Assembly (NCBI RefSeq): GCF_013337685.1
Contig: NZ_SUQN01000007.1
Location: 1 to 64,000 of the forward strand
DNA length: 64,000 nt
DNA from: Citrobacter gillenii
Lineage (GTDB): Bacteria > Pseudomonadota > Gammaproteobacteria > Enterobacterales > Enterobacteriaceae
Direction: 5' to 3'
Every line of letters begins with the position of its first letter. Position 1 is the stretch's first letter. Positions 20,344 to 27,332 of the stretch are shown piece after piece. A program made the position numbers and the translations under genes. Below the pieces are notes generated by a model. That model searched no databases. It saw nothing but the letters and a program-made list of their open reading frames with translations, and was not told the origin of the DNA.

Positions 20344-21834
20344 TTATTTTTGCGCCGCCAGGCGCTGGCGGATATCGTCGAAATGTTGACGGTGATAAAG
20401 CTTACCGTCGAGGAAGCGGGTTTTCAGCTCGCCTTCCTGCTCCTGTTGCCAACGTTGTTCATCATGCAGTCGTAACTCGCCCTGCTCATCACGTGCAACG
20501 CGCAGCAGCCCGCGGGCAGAGCGTTTCAGACCATTGTCGGTTTTCGGCTCCTTAAAGATGGTCCGGCCTTTACCGTTCACTTCTCCCCAGGTCGCTTTCA
20601 TCGCAAAGCCAAAGGTATCTCGCGTGTTGTACTGATAGGTAAACGATCCCACCCCGAACACCACGTTTGAGCTGGCAAAGCCTTTAGCCTCGAGGCGACG
20701 CAAGATTTCATTCGCCCGCTCCAGCGTAATGGAGTCGCCATAAATCAGCCCTACATGCGGGTCGAGCACCTTATACCCTTTGGCGTTTACCGTACCGCCA
20801 AAAATCTCCCACAGCACCTCCACGGAACCTTTTTCCTCTGGCGTACGTTCGGCACGGTTATCGTCATCTAACCCAGTGCCACACAGAATATCGACCGGGT
20901 TACCGCTGTCCGGGCGGAACACCACCCGCCCCTCACGCGCCAGAATGATGTGCTTCAGTTCCCGGGTATACTCCGTCAGCACCTGCCAGTAGTCCCAGGT
21001 ATCGGAGACTATCGACACAAATCCCTGCGGGTACAGATCGGCAATCAGACGACGGAAGGTTTCGATCTCGTGTTCGCGCTCGCCCATGCACATCACGCTG
21101 TGCTCGGTGGCTGGAATGCTGGCGCCGATGAAATACGCCTCGCCGTCGGTGTAGTAATCACGGGCATACAGCAGCGACGGAATACTGTCAGTGCCTTTAA
21201 AGCTCAGCAGATGCCCGCCGCCCGCCTGCATGGTGTCCTGCAATCCTGACATACCGCGAAACGAAAAGTCATGGCACTGGAAGTCAAGGTGCGTCATATC
21301 GCTACAGGTTTTTTCTGCCCAATGCGCACAGATTTTGCGGTAGTGATGCGCGATGGTGGCATTGGTTGAGGCTTTCCACAGCTCAGCCGACAGTACCGTC
21401 TCGAGGTAATTCACCAGCCAGAAAAACTCAGGTTGAGTATTGATGATGGTTAATACCGGCACAGCCATCGGGACTTTGCTGCCTTCATCCAGTGCTTTAA
21501 TGTGCAACGGCAGATAACCCAGCTGATGCAGCGCACGAATGTGATCAACCGCCACGGCATCTTTTCCCAGATACCCGTCCATCACCTGTTTGTATTCACT
21601 GACCACCTCTTCCTGCGGTCGGGCAAAGAACGCCTCGTTAAACAAATCAACCAAAAACCACTGCAAAAAACCCTGCAGACCGAAGAACACCAGCTTGCCA
21701 TCCGGCAACGGCGACGAGAAAAAGCGATCGCTGCGCGGGGTAAAGTTGGAATAGACCCGGCTGGTGCCCTGCGGATACTGCACGCGGTGAGACACTTTGT
21801 AGCCATCAATAGCCAAGATTGGATTCATTTTCAT
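20344..21834 (-). CDS. nadV: Nicotinamide phosphoribosyltransferase NadV
   Basis: NadV condenses nicotinamide with PRPP to give NMN. This bypasses the PncA deamidation route usual in enterobacteria. The 496-residue product has the NAMPT family length and motifs: AIDGYKVSHRVQYPQGTSRV at the N terminus, YSNFTPRSDR, SDTWDYW (about 279), the PRPP-site stretch FRPDSGNPVDI (about 308), LIYGDSITLER and the segment GVGSFTYQYNTRDTFGFAMK. It is 14 bp downstream of the PRPP-synthetase-like gene and probably co-transcribed with it. It is an accessory gene in this family, often carried by phages and plasmids elsewhere. Confidence 0.93.
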   Translation of the reverse strand: MKMNPILAIDGYKVSHRVQYPQGTSRVYSNFTPRSDRFFSSPLPDGKLVFFGLQGFLQWFLVDLFNEAFFARPQEEVVSEYKQVMDGYLGKDAVAVDHIRALHQLGYLPLHIKALDEGSKVPMAVPVLTIINTQPEFFWLVNYLETVLSAELWKASTNATIAHHYRKICAHWAEKTCSDMTHLDFQCHDFSFRGMSGLQDTMQAGGGHLLSFKGTDSIPSLLYARDYYTDGEAYFIGASIPATEHSVMCMGEREHEIETFRRLIADLYPQGFVSIVSDTWDYWQVLTEYTRELKHIILAREGRVVFRPDSGNPVDILCGTGLDDDNRAERTPEEKGSVEVLWEIFGGTVNAKGYKVLDPHVGLIYGDSITLERANEILRRLEAKGFASSNVVFGVGSFTYQYNTRDTFGFAMKATWGEVNGKGRTIFKEPKTDNGLKRSARGLLRVARDEQGELRLHDEQRWQQEQEGELKTRFLDGKLYHRQHFDDIRQRLAAQK

Positions 21835-21848
21835 AACAGGTGTCTCCC

Positions 21849-22709
21849 TCAGGCGCGGTAAATCGCGTCAATGTCGATAAGTTCAAGCTGCGGATGGGCC
21901 AGCGTAGAGGACGCTAACGATGTGGTGGTGTAAACGGCGTCAATGCCGTTGGCAAACAGGTGCTCAACGCCCTTAGAAAAGATCCCGTGGGTGACGTACA
22001 GGCTGACGCTGCGCGCGCCGGCATCGCGTAAAACCTGGGCAGAGCCAATGAAGGTGCCGCCAGCGTCGCACAGGTCGTCGACAATCAGCACATCCCGGCC
22101 TTTAACATCCCCGGCAACCAACGCGAAACCCGTCAGGTTGCCGCTGGCGACATCGCGTTTTTTGCTCAAAATGGCGTACTCAGCAACCCCTGCGGCTCTG
22201 GCGACAGCATCAATTTTCTTTAATGCTCCGGCATCAGGAGCCACCAGCATCAGCGCATTTTGCTGGAACTGGCGCTGCAAGGTCACGCTTTGCAGCAGAC
22301 AGACTTCCTGGGGAAGAGTGATGAAATTATCGATAGCCGCTGCCGCCGCGTCGCTGTGTGGATCAAGTACCTTCACCTTGTCGAACTGCAACGTATTGAG
22401 CTGACGGGCAAAAACCTTCAGCGCAAAGCTGTCGCCCGCAACCATATGTCGGTCCTGGCGCGCCCACGGCAGCCAGGGAAGTTCAAGATGGCTGACCCGT
22501 ACATCGGTCTGATGGCGCACCGCGTCGACCAACTGCGCCAACAGCATAAAGTCGTTCATATCGCGCATCGCCGTGGCACGAATGCGCATCTGGTGAGCGA
22601 AGGATGGCAACGCGTCGGTGACTTTCAACCAGACGGCCCCATCAGGAAAAATACCGCTGGCAATAGCGTAAGCCTGGTCATCCAGCGTTAAGGTTAATTT
22701 TACGCTCAT
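21849..22709 (-). CDS. Ribose-phosphate pyrophosphokinase-like protein (PRPP supply for NadV)
   Basis: This is a PRPP synthetase paralogue of 286 residues, shorter than the housekeeping PrsA (about 315). Visible motifs are LPWLPWARQDRHMVAGD (flexible-loop region, about 78-94), LDPHSDAAAAAI in place of the usual LDLHADQIQGFF, and the ribose-5-phosphate loop DVLIVDDLCDAGGTF (about 209-223). The reaction would be ATP plus ribose 5-phosphate to PRPP plus AMP. Its linkage to nadV suggests dedicated PRPP supply. The divergence of the histidine loop leaves activity and allosteric control open. Confidence 0.82.
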   Translation of the reverse strand: MSVKLTLTLDDQAYAIASGIFPDGAVWLKVTDALPSFAHQMRIRATAMRDMNDFMLLAQLVDAVRHQTDVRVSHLELPWLPWARQDRHMVAGDSFALKVFARQLNTLQFDKVKVLDPHSDAAAAAIDNFITLPQEVCLLQSVTLQRQFQQNALMLVAPDAGALKKIDAVARAAGVAEYAILSKKRDVASGNLTGFALVAGDVKGRDVLIVDDLCDAGGTFIGSAQVLRDAGARSVSLYVTHGIFSKGVEHLFANGIDAVYTTTSLASSTLAHPQLELIDIDAIYRA

Positions 22710-22724
22710 CTCGCTTCCCCTTTA

Positions 22725-22747
22725 AATTGTGTCCCTTCGACACAATT
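22725..22747 (-). promoter_or_regulatory. Putative NrtR operator 1 (proximal to the prs-like gene)
   Basis: A near-perfect palindrome with arms AATTGTGTC and GACACAATT around CCTTC lies 16 bp before the prs-like start codon. The GTC-N5-GAC layout is like NrtR sites described in other bacteria. It shares the core TGTCCCTNNGACA with the next site. Confidence 0.7.
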
Positions 22748-22752
22748 AATAA

Positions 22753-22765
22753 TGTCCCTAAGACA
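22753..22765 (-). promoter_or_regulatory. Putative NrtR operator 2
   Basis: TGTCCCTAAGACA repeats the core of operator 1 (TGTCCCTTCGACA at 22730-22742). The centres are 23 bp apart, about two helical turns, which suits two dimers on one DNA face. It is flanked by AT-rich imperfect arms (AATAAT/ATTATT). Confidence 0.65.
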
Positions 22766-22901
22766 ATTATTAAGCAAGCATAAAATAAAGTATTTTTGAA
22801 CGTGCGCTAATCAACTGATAATCAATGGAAAAAAAACGTACCTTGCCCACCGATACCGGGCTGGTACACTTGGCAGCGTTGCACATCATCGTGAGTACCT
22901 T

Positions 22902-23621
22902 ATGACCACCGAAGCCGACTACCTGAATCAGTACGATGCCCGCCGCTTTCCCTCCCCGCTGGTAACGGTGGATAGCGTGTTGTTTACCGTGCATCAACAG
23001 GCGCTGTGCGTGCTGCTGGTCGAACGGGCAAACCAGCCGCAGAAAGGACGTTGGGGATTACCCGGCGGCTTTATTGATATGGCACACGATGATTCCACTC
23101 GCGCCACAGCGCTGCGTAAACTCACTGAAAAAACAGGCGTTTCGCCTTCGTGGCTGGAACAGCTGGACACATTTTCCGGGCCAGATCGTGACCCGCGTGG
23201 CTGGAGCCTGACGGTCACCTGGTTTGCGCTGATCGCCTGGGTGGACTGCGAACCGCATATTGCCAGCGTCAGCGATGCCCGCTGGGTCCCGGTTGATAAG
23301 CTTGCCGACTATCCGCTGGCCTTCGACCACCAGGCGATCATTGATGCCGCCCTGAACCGGCTGCGGCAAAAAACGAAGTATTCTTTACTGCCCGTTTATT
23401 GTTTGCCGGATACCTTTACCCATGGTCAGCTACAGGAAGCCACAGAGGTTATCCTCGGCCAGCCGATTCAGCGCAAAAGCCTGATCCGCCGCTTTGAGGC
23501 CTCAGATATGTTTGAAGATACCGGTGAAAGCATGGCCACCGGCACGCGGAAAGCCCGCCTGTGGCGACGTAAACCGGGTGTGGATTTTCATCTTTTCTCA
23601 CGTAACCTGCTGGCTGAATAA
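22902..23621 (+). CDS. nrtR: NrtR-type transcriptional regulator with degenerate Nudix domain
   Basis: NrtR proteins repress NAD biosynthesis genes and are released by ADP-ribose or related NAD derivatives. The 239-residue product has an N-terminal Nudix fold (about 15-150) and a C-terminal winged-helix domain (about 160-235, TKYSLLPVYCLPDTFTHGQL). The Nudix box is altered: RKLTEKTGV replaces REUXEEXGU, and the upstream Glu is His (GGFIDMAHDD). Catalysis is therefore unlikely, as expected for a sensor. It is divergent from the prs-like gene and nadV across 192 bp holding two matching palindromes, which supports local control of that pair. Confidence 0.9.
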   Translation: MTTEADYLNQYDARRFPSPLVTVDSVLFTVHQQALCVLLVERANQPQKGRWGLPGGFIDMAHDDSTRATALRKLTEKTGVSPSWLEQLDTFSGPDRDPRGWSLTVTWFALIAWVDCEPHIASVSDARWVPVDKLADYPLAFDHQAIIDAALNRLRQKTKYSLLPVYCLPDTFTHGQLQEATEVILGQPIQRKSLIRRFEASDMFEDTGESMATGTRKARLWRRKPGVDFHLFSRNLLAE

Positions 23622-23702
23622 GTACAAAATCACATATTGGCTAACCCGCAGGCTCTGTGCGCGGTATAGTTGCTGTTTTCGATGATTAATTGCTCTGGTG
23701 TT

Positions 23703-24719
23703 ATGGTTGAAATCACTCCAACAGAAATGAATCTCCCTGCCGATGATTCGCGAGAATTCCGCCCGATGCGCGGGATCAGTAATCGCCATCTGCAGACCAT
23801 GCTGCCGCGTTTAATTCGCCGTAAGGTGAAGTTCGACGCCCACTGGCAGCGTCTGGAATTACCCGACGGCGACTTTGTCGATCTGGCATGGAGTGAAGAT
23901 CCGCATCAGGCGAAGCACAAACCGCGTCTGGTGGTTTTTCACGGTCTGGAAGGTAGCCTGAACAGCCCGTACGCCCACGGTCTGATTGAGGCGGCGCAAA
24001 AGCGCGGTTGGTTAGGCGTGGTGATGCATTTTCGCGGCTGCAGCGGCGAGCCGAATCGCCTGAACCGCATTTATCACTCCGGCGAGACCGAGGACGGTAC
24101 CTGGTTTTTACGCTGGCTGGAGCGCGAGTTCGGCCGCGTGCCAACCGCAGCGGTCGGCTACTCGCTCGGTGGCAACATGCTGGCCTGCCTGTTGGCCAAA
24201 GAAGGGAACGCTATCCCGATTGATGCCGCGGTTATTGTCTCCGCCCCCTTTGTGCTGGAGGCCTGTAGCTATCATATGGAAAAAGGGTTCTCCCGCGTTT
24301 ACCAGCGCTATCTGCTTAATCTGTTAAAAGCCAATGCCTCGCGTAAGCTCGAAGCTTATCCTGGCTCGCTGCCGGTAAGCCTGGCACAGCTGAAGTCCCT
24401 GCGCCGCATTCGTGACTTTGACGATCTGATCACCGCCAAAATCCACGGTTTTGCCGATGCGATAGACTATTATCGTCAGTGTAGCGCCATGCCACTACTC
24501 AACCTGATCGCCAAACCGACGCTGATTATTCACGCCAAGGACGATCCTTTTATGGATCACCACGTGATCCCCAAACCGGAAAATCTGCCCTCACAGGTGG
24601 AATATCAGTTAACCGAGCACGGTGGACACGTCGGGTTTATTAGCGGCACGCTGCGCCATCCTGAGATGTGGCTGGAATCCCGTATCCCCGACTGGCTGAC
24701 AACGTATCTGGAGGCATAA
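23703..24719 (+). CDS. yheT: Alpha/beta hydrolase YheT
   Basis: This predicted esterase/hydrolase of unknown substrate belongs to the AB-hydrolase 4 family. The 338-residue form begins [10 protein letters not shown]; an 11-residue upstream extension is possible, but this start better matches the E. coli length of about 340. The visible triad is the nucleophile Ser in GYSLGGNML (about 149), an Asp in KDDPF (about 280) and a His in HGGHVGF. The FHGLEGS oxyanion segment is near residue 80. It is followed 2 bp later by yheU. The accessory block ends 81 bp upstream. Confidence 0.92.
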   Translation: MVEITPTEMNLPADDSREFRPMRGISNRHLQTMLPRLIRRKVKFDAHWQRLELPDGDFVDLAWSEDPHQAKHKPRLVVFHGLEGSLNSPYAHGLIEAAQKRGWLGVVMHFRGCSGEPNRLNRIYHSGETEDGTWFLRWLEREFGRVPTAAVGYSLGGNMLACLLAKEGNAIPIDAAVIVSAPFVLEACSYHMEKGFSRVYQRYLLNLLKANASRKLEAYPGSLPVSLAQLKSLRRIRDFDDLITAKIHGFADAIDYYRQCSAMPLLNLIAKPTLIIHAKDDPFMDHHVIPKPENLPSQVEYQLTEHGGHVGFISGTLRHPEMWLESRIPDWLTTYLEA

Positions 24720-24721
24720 TC

Positions 24722-24940
24722 ATGCAGATCCCCTGGCAGGACTTATCCCCTGAAGCGCTGGACAATCTGATTGAAAGCTTTGTCTTGCGCGAAGGTACCG
24801 ATTATGGTGAACATGAACGTTCGCTCGAACAAAAAGTCGCCGACGTCCGACGCCAGTTACAATCTGGCGAAGCTGTACTGGTATGGTCAGAACTGCATGA
24901 AACGGTCAACATTATGCCGCGAAAACAGTTTCGCGAATAA
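24722..24940 (+). CDS. yheU: UPF0270 family protein YheU
   Basis: This 72-residue conserved protein of unknown function begins [20 protein letters not shown]. It contains the family segment [21 protein letters not shown] start at ATG 24722, just after the yheT stop, rather than an upstream extension inside yheT. It is probably co-transcribed with yheT and perhaps prkB (52 bp downstream). Confidence 0.93.
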   Translation: MQIPWQDLSPEALDNLIESFVLREGTDYGEHERSLEQKVADVRRQLQSGEAVLVWSELHETVNIMPRKQFRE

Positions 24941-24992
24941 CCCGCAGCCGGCGGCTGACTATAATAAAAACTAACCTATCCATGGAGTTATT

Positions 24993-25862
24993 ATGTCTGC
25001 CAAACATCCGGTGATTGCGGTAACAGGATCCAGCGGCGCGGGGACCACCACCACCAGCCTCGCGTTTCGTAAAATTTTCGCCCAGTTAAATCTGCGCGCC
25101 GCCGAGGTGGAAGGCGACAGTTTTCACCGCTATACCCGTCCGGAGATGGACATGGCGATCCGCAAAGCGCGCGACGCCGGGCGACACATCAGTTACTTCG
25201 GCCCCGAAGCCAACGACTTCGGCCTGCTGGAACAAACCTTCAGCGAGTACGGCCAGACCGGCAAAGGCCAGTCACGAAAATATCTGCACACCTACGATGA
25301 GGCCGTACCGTGGAATCAGGTTCCGGGAACGTTTACCCCGTGGCAGCCGCTGCCTGAACCCACAGACGTCTTATTCTATGAAGGCCTGCACGGTGGCGTG
25401 GTGACGCCGCAGCAAAACGTGGCGCGGCATGTTGATCTGCTGGTCGGCGTGGTACCGATCGTCAATCTGGAGTGGATCCAGAAGCTGACCCGCGACACCA
25501 GCGAGCGCGGTCACTCCCGCGAGGCGGTAATGGATTCGGTGGTACGTTCAATGGACGACTACATTAATTACATCACCCCGCAGTTTTCCCGTACGCATAT
25601 TAACTTCCAGCGTGTACCGACCGTCGACACCTCCAATCCTTTTGCCGCCAAAAGCATTCCGTCACTGGATGAAAGCTTTGTAGTGATTCATTTTCGTAAT
25701 CTGGAAGGCATCGACTTCCCGTGGCTGCTGGCGATGCTGCAGGGCTCATTCATTTCTCATATCAATACATTAGTGGTGCCGGGCGGCAAGATGGGGCTGG
25801 CGATGGAATTGATTATGCTGCCGCTGGTCCAGCGACTGATGGAAGGCAAAAAAATCGAGTGA
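24993..25862 (+). CDS. prkB: Phosphoribulokinase-like protein PrkB
   Basis: PrkB belongs to the P-loop kinase family of phosphoribulokinase. Enterobacteria lack a Calvin cycle, so the true substrate is not known. The 289-residue product has Walker A GSSGAGTTTTS (about 11-21), a YEGLHGG motif (about 129) and VPIVNLEWIQKLTRD. The start has GGAG seven bases upstream. The E. coli length (289) is kept. A REP unit follows before convergent yhfA. Confidence 0.93.
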   Translation: MSAKHPVIAVTGSSGAGTTTTSLAFRKIFAQLNLRAAEVEGDSFHRYTRPEMDMAIRKARDAGRHISYFGPEANDFGLLEQTFSEYGQTGKGQSRKYLHTYDEAVPWNQVPGTFTPWQPLPEPTDVLFYEGLHGGVVTPQQNVARHVDLLVGVVPIVNLEWIQKLTRDTSERGHSREAVMDSVVRSMDDYINYITPQFSRTHINFQRVPTVDTSNPFAAKSIPSLDESFVVIHFRNLEGIDFPWLLAMLQGSFISHINTLVVPGGKMGLAMELIMLPLVQRLMEGKKIE

Positions 25863-25873
25863 AGCGTGGGAAG

Positions 25874-25904
25874 TGCCCGATGGCGTTACGCTTATCGGGC
25901 CTAC
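25874..25904. repeat. REP unit between prkB and yhfA
   Basis: TGCCCGATGGCGTTACGCTT followed by ATCGGGCCTAC is a single REP unit, with a short degenerate second half (CATCCGGCATCAGG) just downstream. It sits at a convergent junction. Confidence 0.75.
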
Positions 25905-25934
25905 AAATCAACATCATCCATCCGGCATCAGGGA

Positions 25935-26339
25935 TTACGCGGCAATCACTTCATAGGAATGGGTAATATTCACCGCTTTTTCCAGCATCAGCGCCACGGA
26001 GCAGTATTTTTCCGCGGAGAGATCGACGGCGCGAGACACCGAAGCGTCTTTCAGATCGTTGCCGGTAACGATGAAATGCAGATTAATATGGGTAAACAGA
26101 CGCGGCGCTTCTTCACGACGCTCGGAAGTGAGCTTCACTTCGCAGTTGGTCACATCCTGACGACCCTTTTGCAGGATCGACACCACATCAATGGCACTAC
26201 AGCCACCCGCAGCCATGAGTACCATTTCCATCGGGCTCGGCGCTTTATCACCGGAGTTACCGTCCATCAAGATTTGGTGGCCTGAGGCGGACTCACCGAG
26301 GAAGGTTAACCCCTCAACCCACTTTACACGCGCTTGCAT
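25935..26339 (-). CDS. yhfA: OsmC-family protein YhfA
   Basis: This is an OsmC/Ohr-like small protein, probably a thiol-dependent peroxidase relative; its substrate is unknown. The 134-residue product begins MQARVKWVEGLTFLGESASG. The two family cysteines are visible in AAGGCSAIDVV (about residue 47) and EKYCSVAL (about 113). The start agrees with the E. coli length, so a five-codon upstream extension is rejected. It is divergent from crp. Confidence 0.93.
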   Translation of the reverse strand: MQARVKWVEGLTFLGESASGHQILMDGNSGDKAPSPMEMVLMAAGGCSAIDVVSILQKGRQDVTNCEVKLTSERREEAPRLFTHINLHFIVTGNDLKDASVSRAVDLSAEKYCSVALMLEKAVNITHSYEVIAA

Positions 26340-26508
26340 ATTTCGTAACTCCAATGTTTCAATTTTCCTGACAGATTACGCGTACATAACAATTCTCGCA
26401 ACGGAAGGCGACCTGAGTCATGCTGAAGCGAGACACCAGGAGACACACGGCGAAAGCTATGCTAAAACAGTCAGGATGCTACAGTAATACATTGACGTAC
26501 TGCATGTA

Positions 26509-26524
26509 TGCAGAGGACATCACA
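26509..26524 (+). promoter_or_regulatory. Candidate CRP autoregulatory site in the crp leader
   Basis: TGCAGAGGACATCACA fits TGTGA-N6-TCACA with a good right half. It lies downstream of the region (about 26470-26490) matching the E. coli crp start, where cAMP-CRP autoregulates. The assignment rests on similarity to the E. coli leader. Confidence 0.5.
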
Positions 26525-26648
26525 TTACAGGCTGCAGTTCACTTTTTAGCAGCCCCTTTCCCAGGTAGCGGGAAGCATATTTTTGCAACCCCAGAGGCAG
26601 CGTCGTGTTCTGACTCTGGAGACAGCTTATAACAGAGGATAACCGCGC

Positions 26649-27281
26649 ATGGTGCTTGGCAAACCGCAAACAGACCCGACTCTCGAATGGTTCTTGTCTC
26701 ATTGCCATATTCATAAGTACCCATCGAAGAGCACGCTGATTCACCAGGGTGAAAAAGCGGAAACGTTGTATTACATCGTTAAAGGCTCAGTGGCAGTGCT
26801 GATCAAAGATGAAGAAGGGAAAGAAATGATCCTCTCTTATCTGAATCAGGGCGATTTCATTGGTGAATTAGGCCTGTTTGAAGAAGGCCAGGAACGTAGC
26901 GCCTGGGTACGTGCCAAAACCGCATGTGAAGTTGCTGAAATTTCATACAAAAAATTTCGTCAATTAATCCAGGTTAACCCGGATATTCTGATGCGCCTGT
27001 CTTCTCAGATGGCTCGTCGCCTGCAGGTAACGTCCGAAAAAGTGGGCAACCTGGCCTTCCTGGATGTCACCGGTCGTATCGCCCAGACCCTGTTGAACCT
27101 GGCGAAACAACCTGACGCGATGACCCACCCGGACGGCATGCAGATCAAAATCACCCGTCAGGAAATTGGCCAGATCGTTGGCTGCTCCCGTGAAACCGTT
27201 GGTCGTATCCTGAAAATGCTGGAAGATCAGAACCTGATCTCCGCGCACGGTAAGACCATCGTCGTCTACGGCACGCGTTAA
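26649..27281 (+). CDS. crp: cAMP receptor protein CRP
   Basis: CRP is the global cAMP-dependent regulator of carbon metabolism genes. The 210-residue product has the cyclic-nucleotide domain (residues 1 to about 135, with [15 protein letters not shown] and the phosphate-binding [17 protein letters not shown]). A hinge helix and a C-terminal helix-turn-helix (about 169-190, [20 protein letters not shown]) follow. It matches E. coli CRP almost exactly; one visible difference is Ser for Ala in RLSSQMA. GAGGATAACCGCGC precedes the ATG. Candidate CRP sites occur at ppiA/tsgA and pckA in this window. Confidence 0.98.
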   Translation: MVLGKPQTDPTLEWFLSHCHIHKYPSKSTLIHQGEKAETLYYIVKGSVAVLIKDEEGKEMILSYLNQGDFIGELGLFEEGQERSAWVRAKTACEVAEISYKKFRQLIQVNPDILMRLSSQMARRLQVTSEKVGNLAFLDVTGRIAQTLLNLAKQPDAMTHPDGMQIKITRQEIGQIVGCSRETVGRILKMLEDQNLISAHGKTIVVYGTR

Positions 27282-27288
27282 CCTCGTC

Positions 27289-27326
27289 GAAATGGCGCGT
27301 TACCTGGTAATGCGCCATTTTTGTTT
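27289..27326 (+). terminator. crp terminator
   Basis: The stem AAATGGCGC...GCGCCATTT is followed by TTGTTT, 8 bp past the crp stop. It matches the E. coli crp terminator. It lies right before the yhfK start, so yhfK needs its own promoter or read-through. Confidence 0.85.
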
Positions 27327-27332
27327 GCACCG

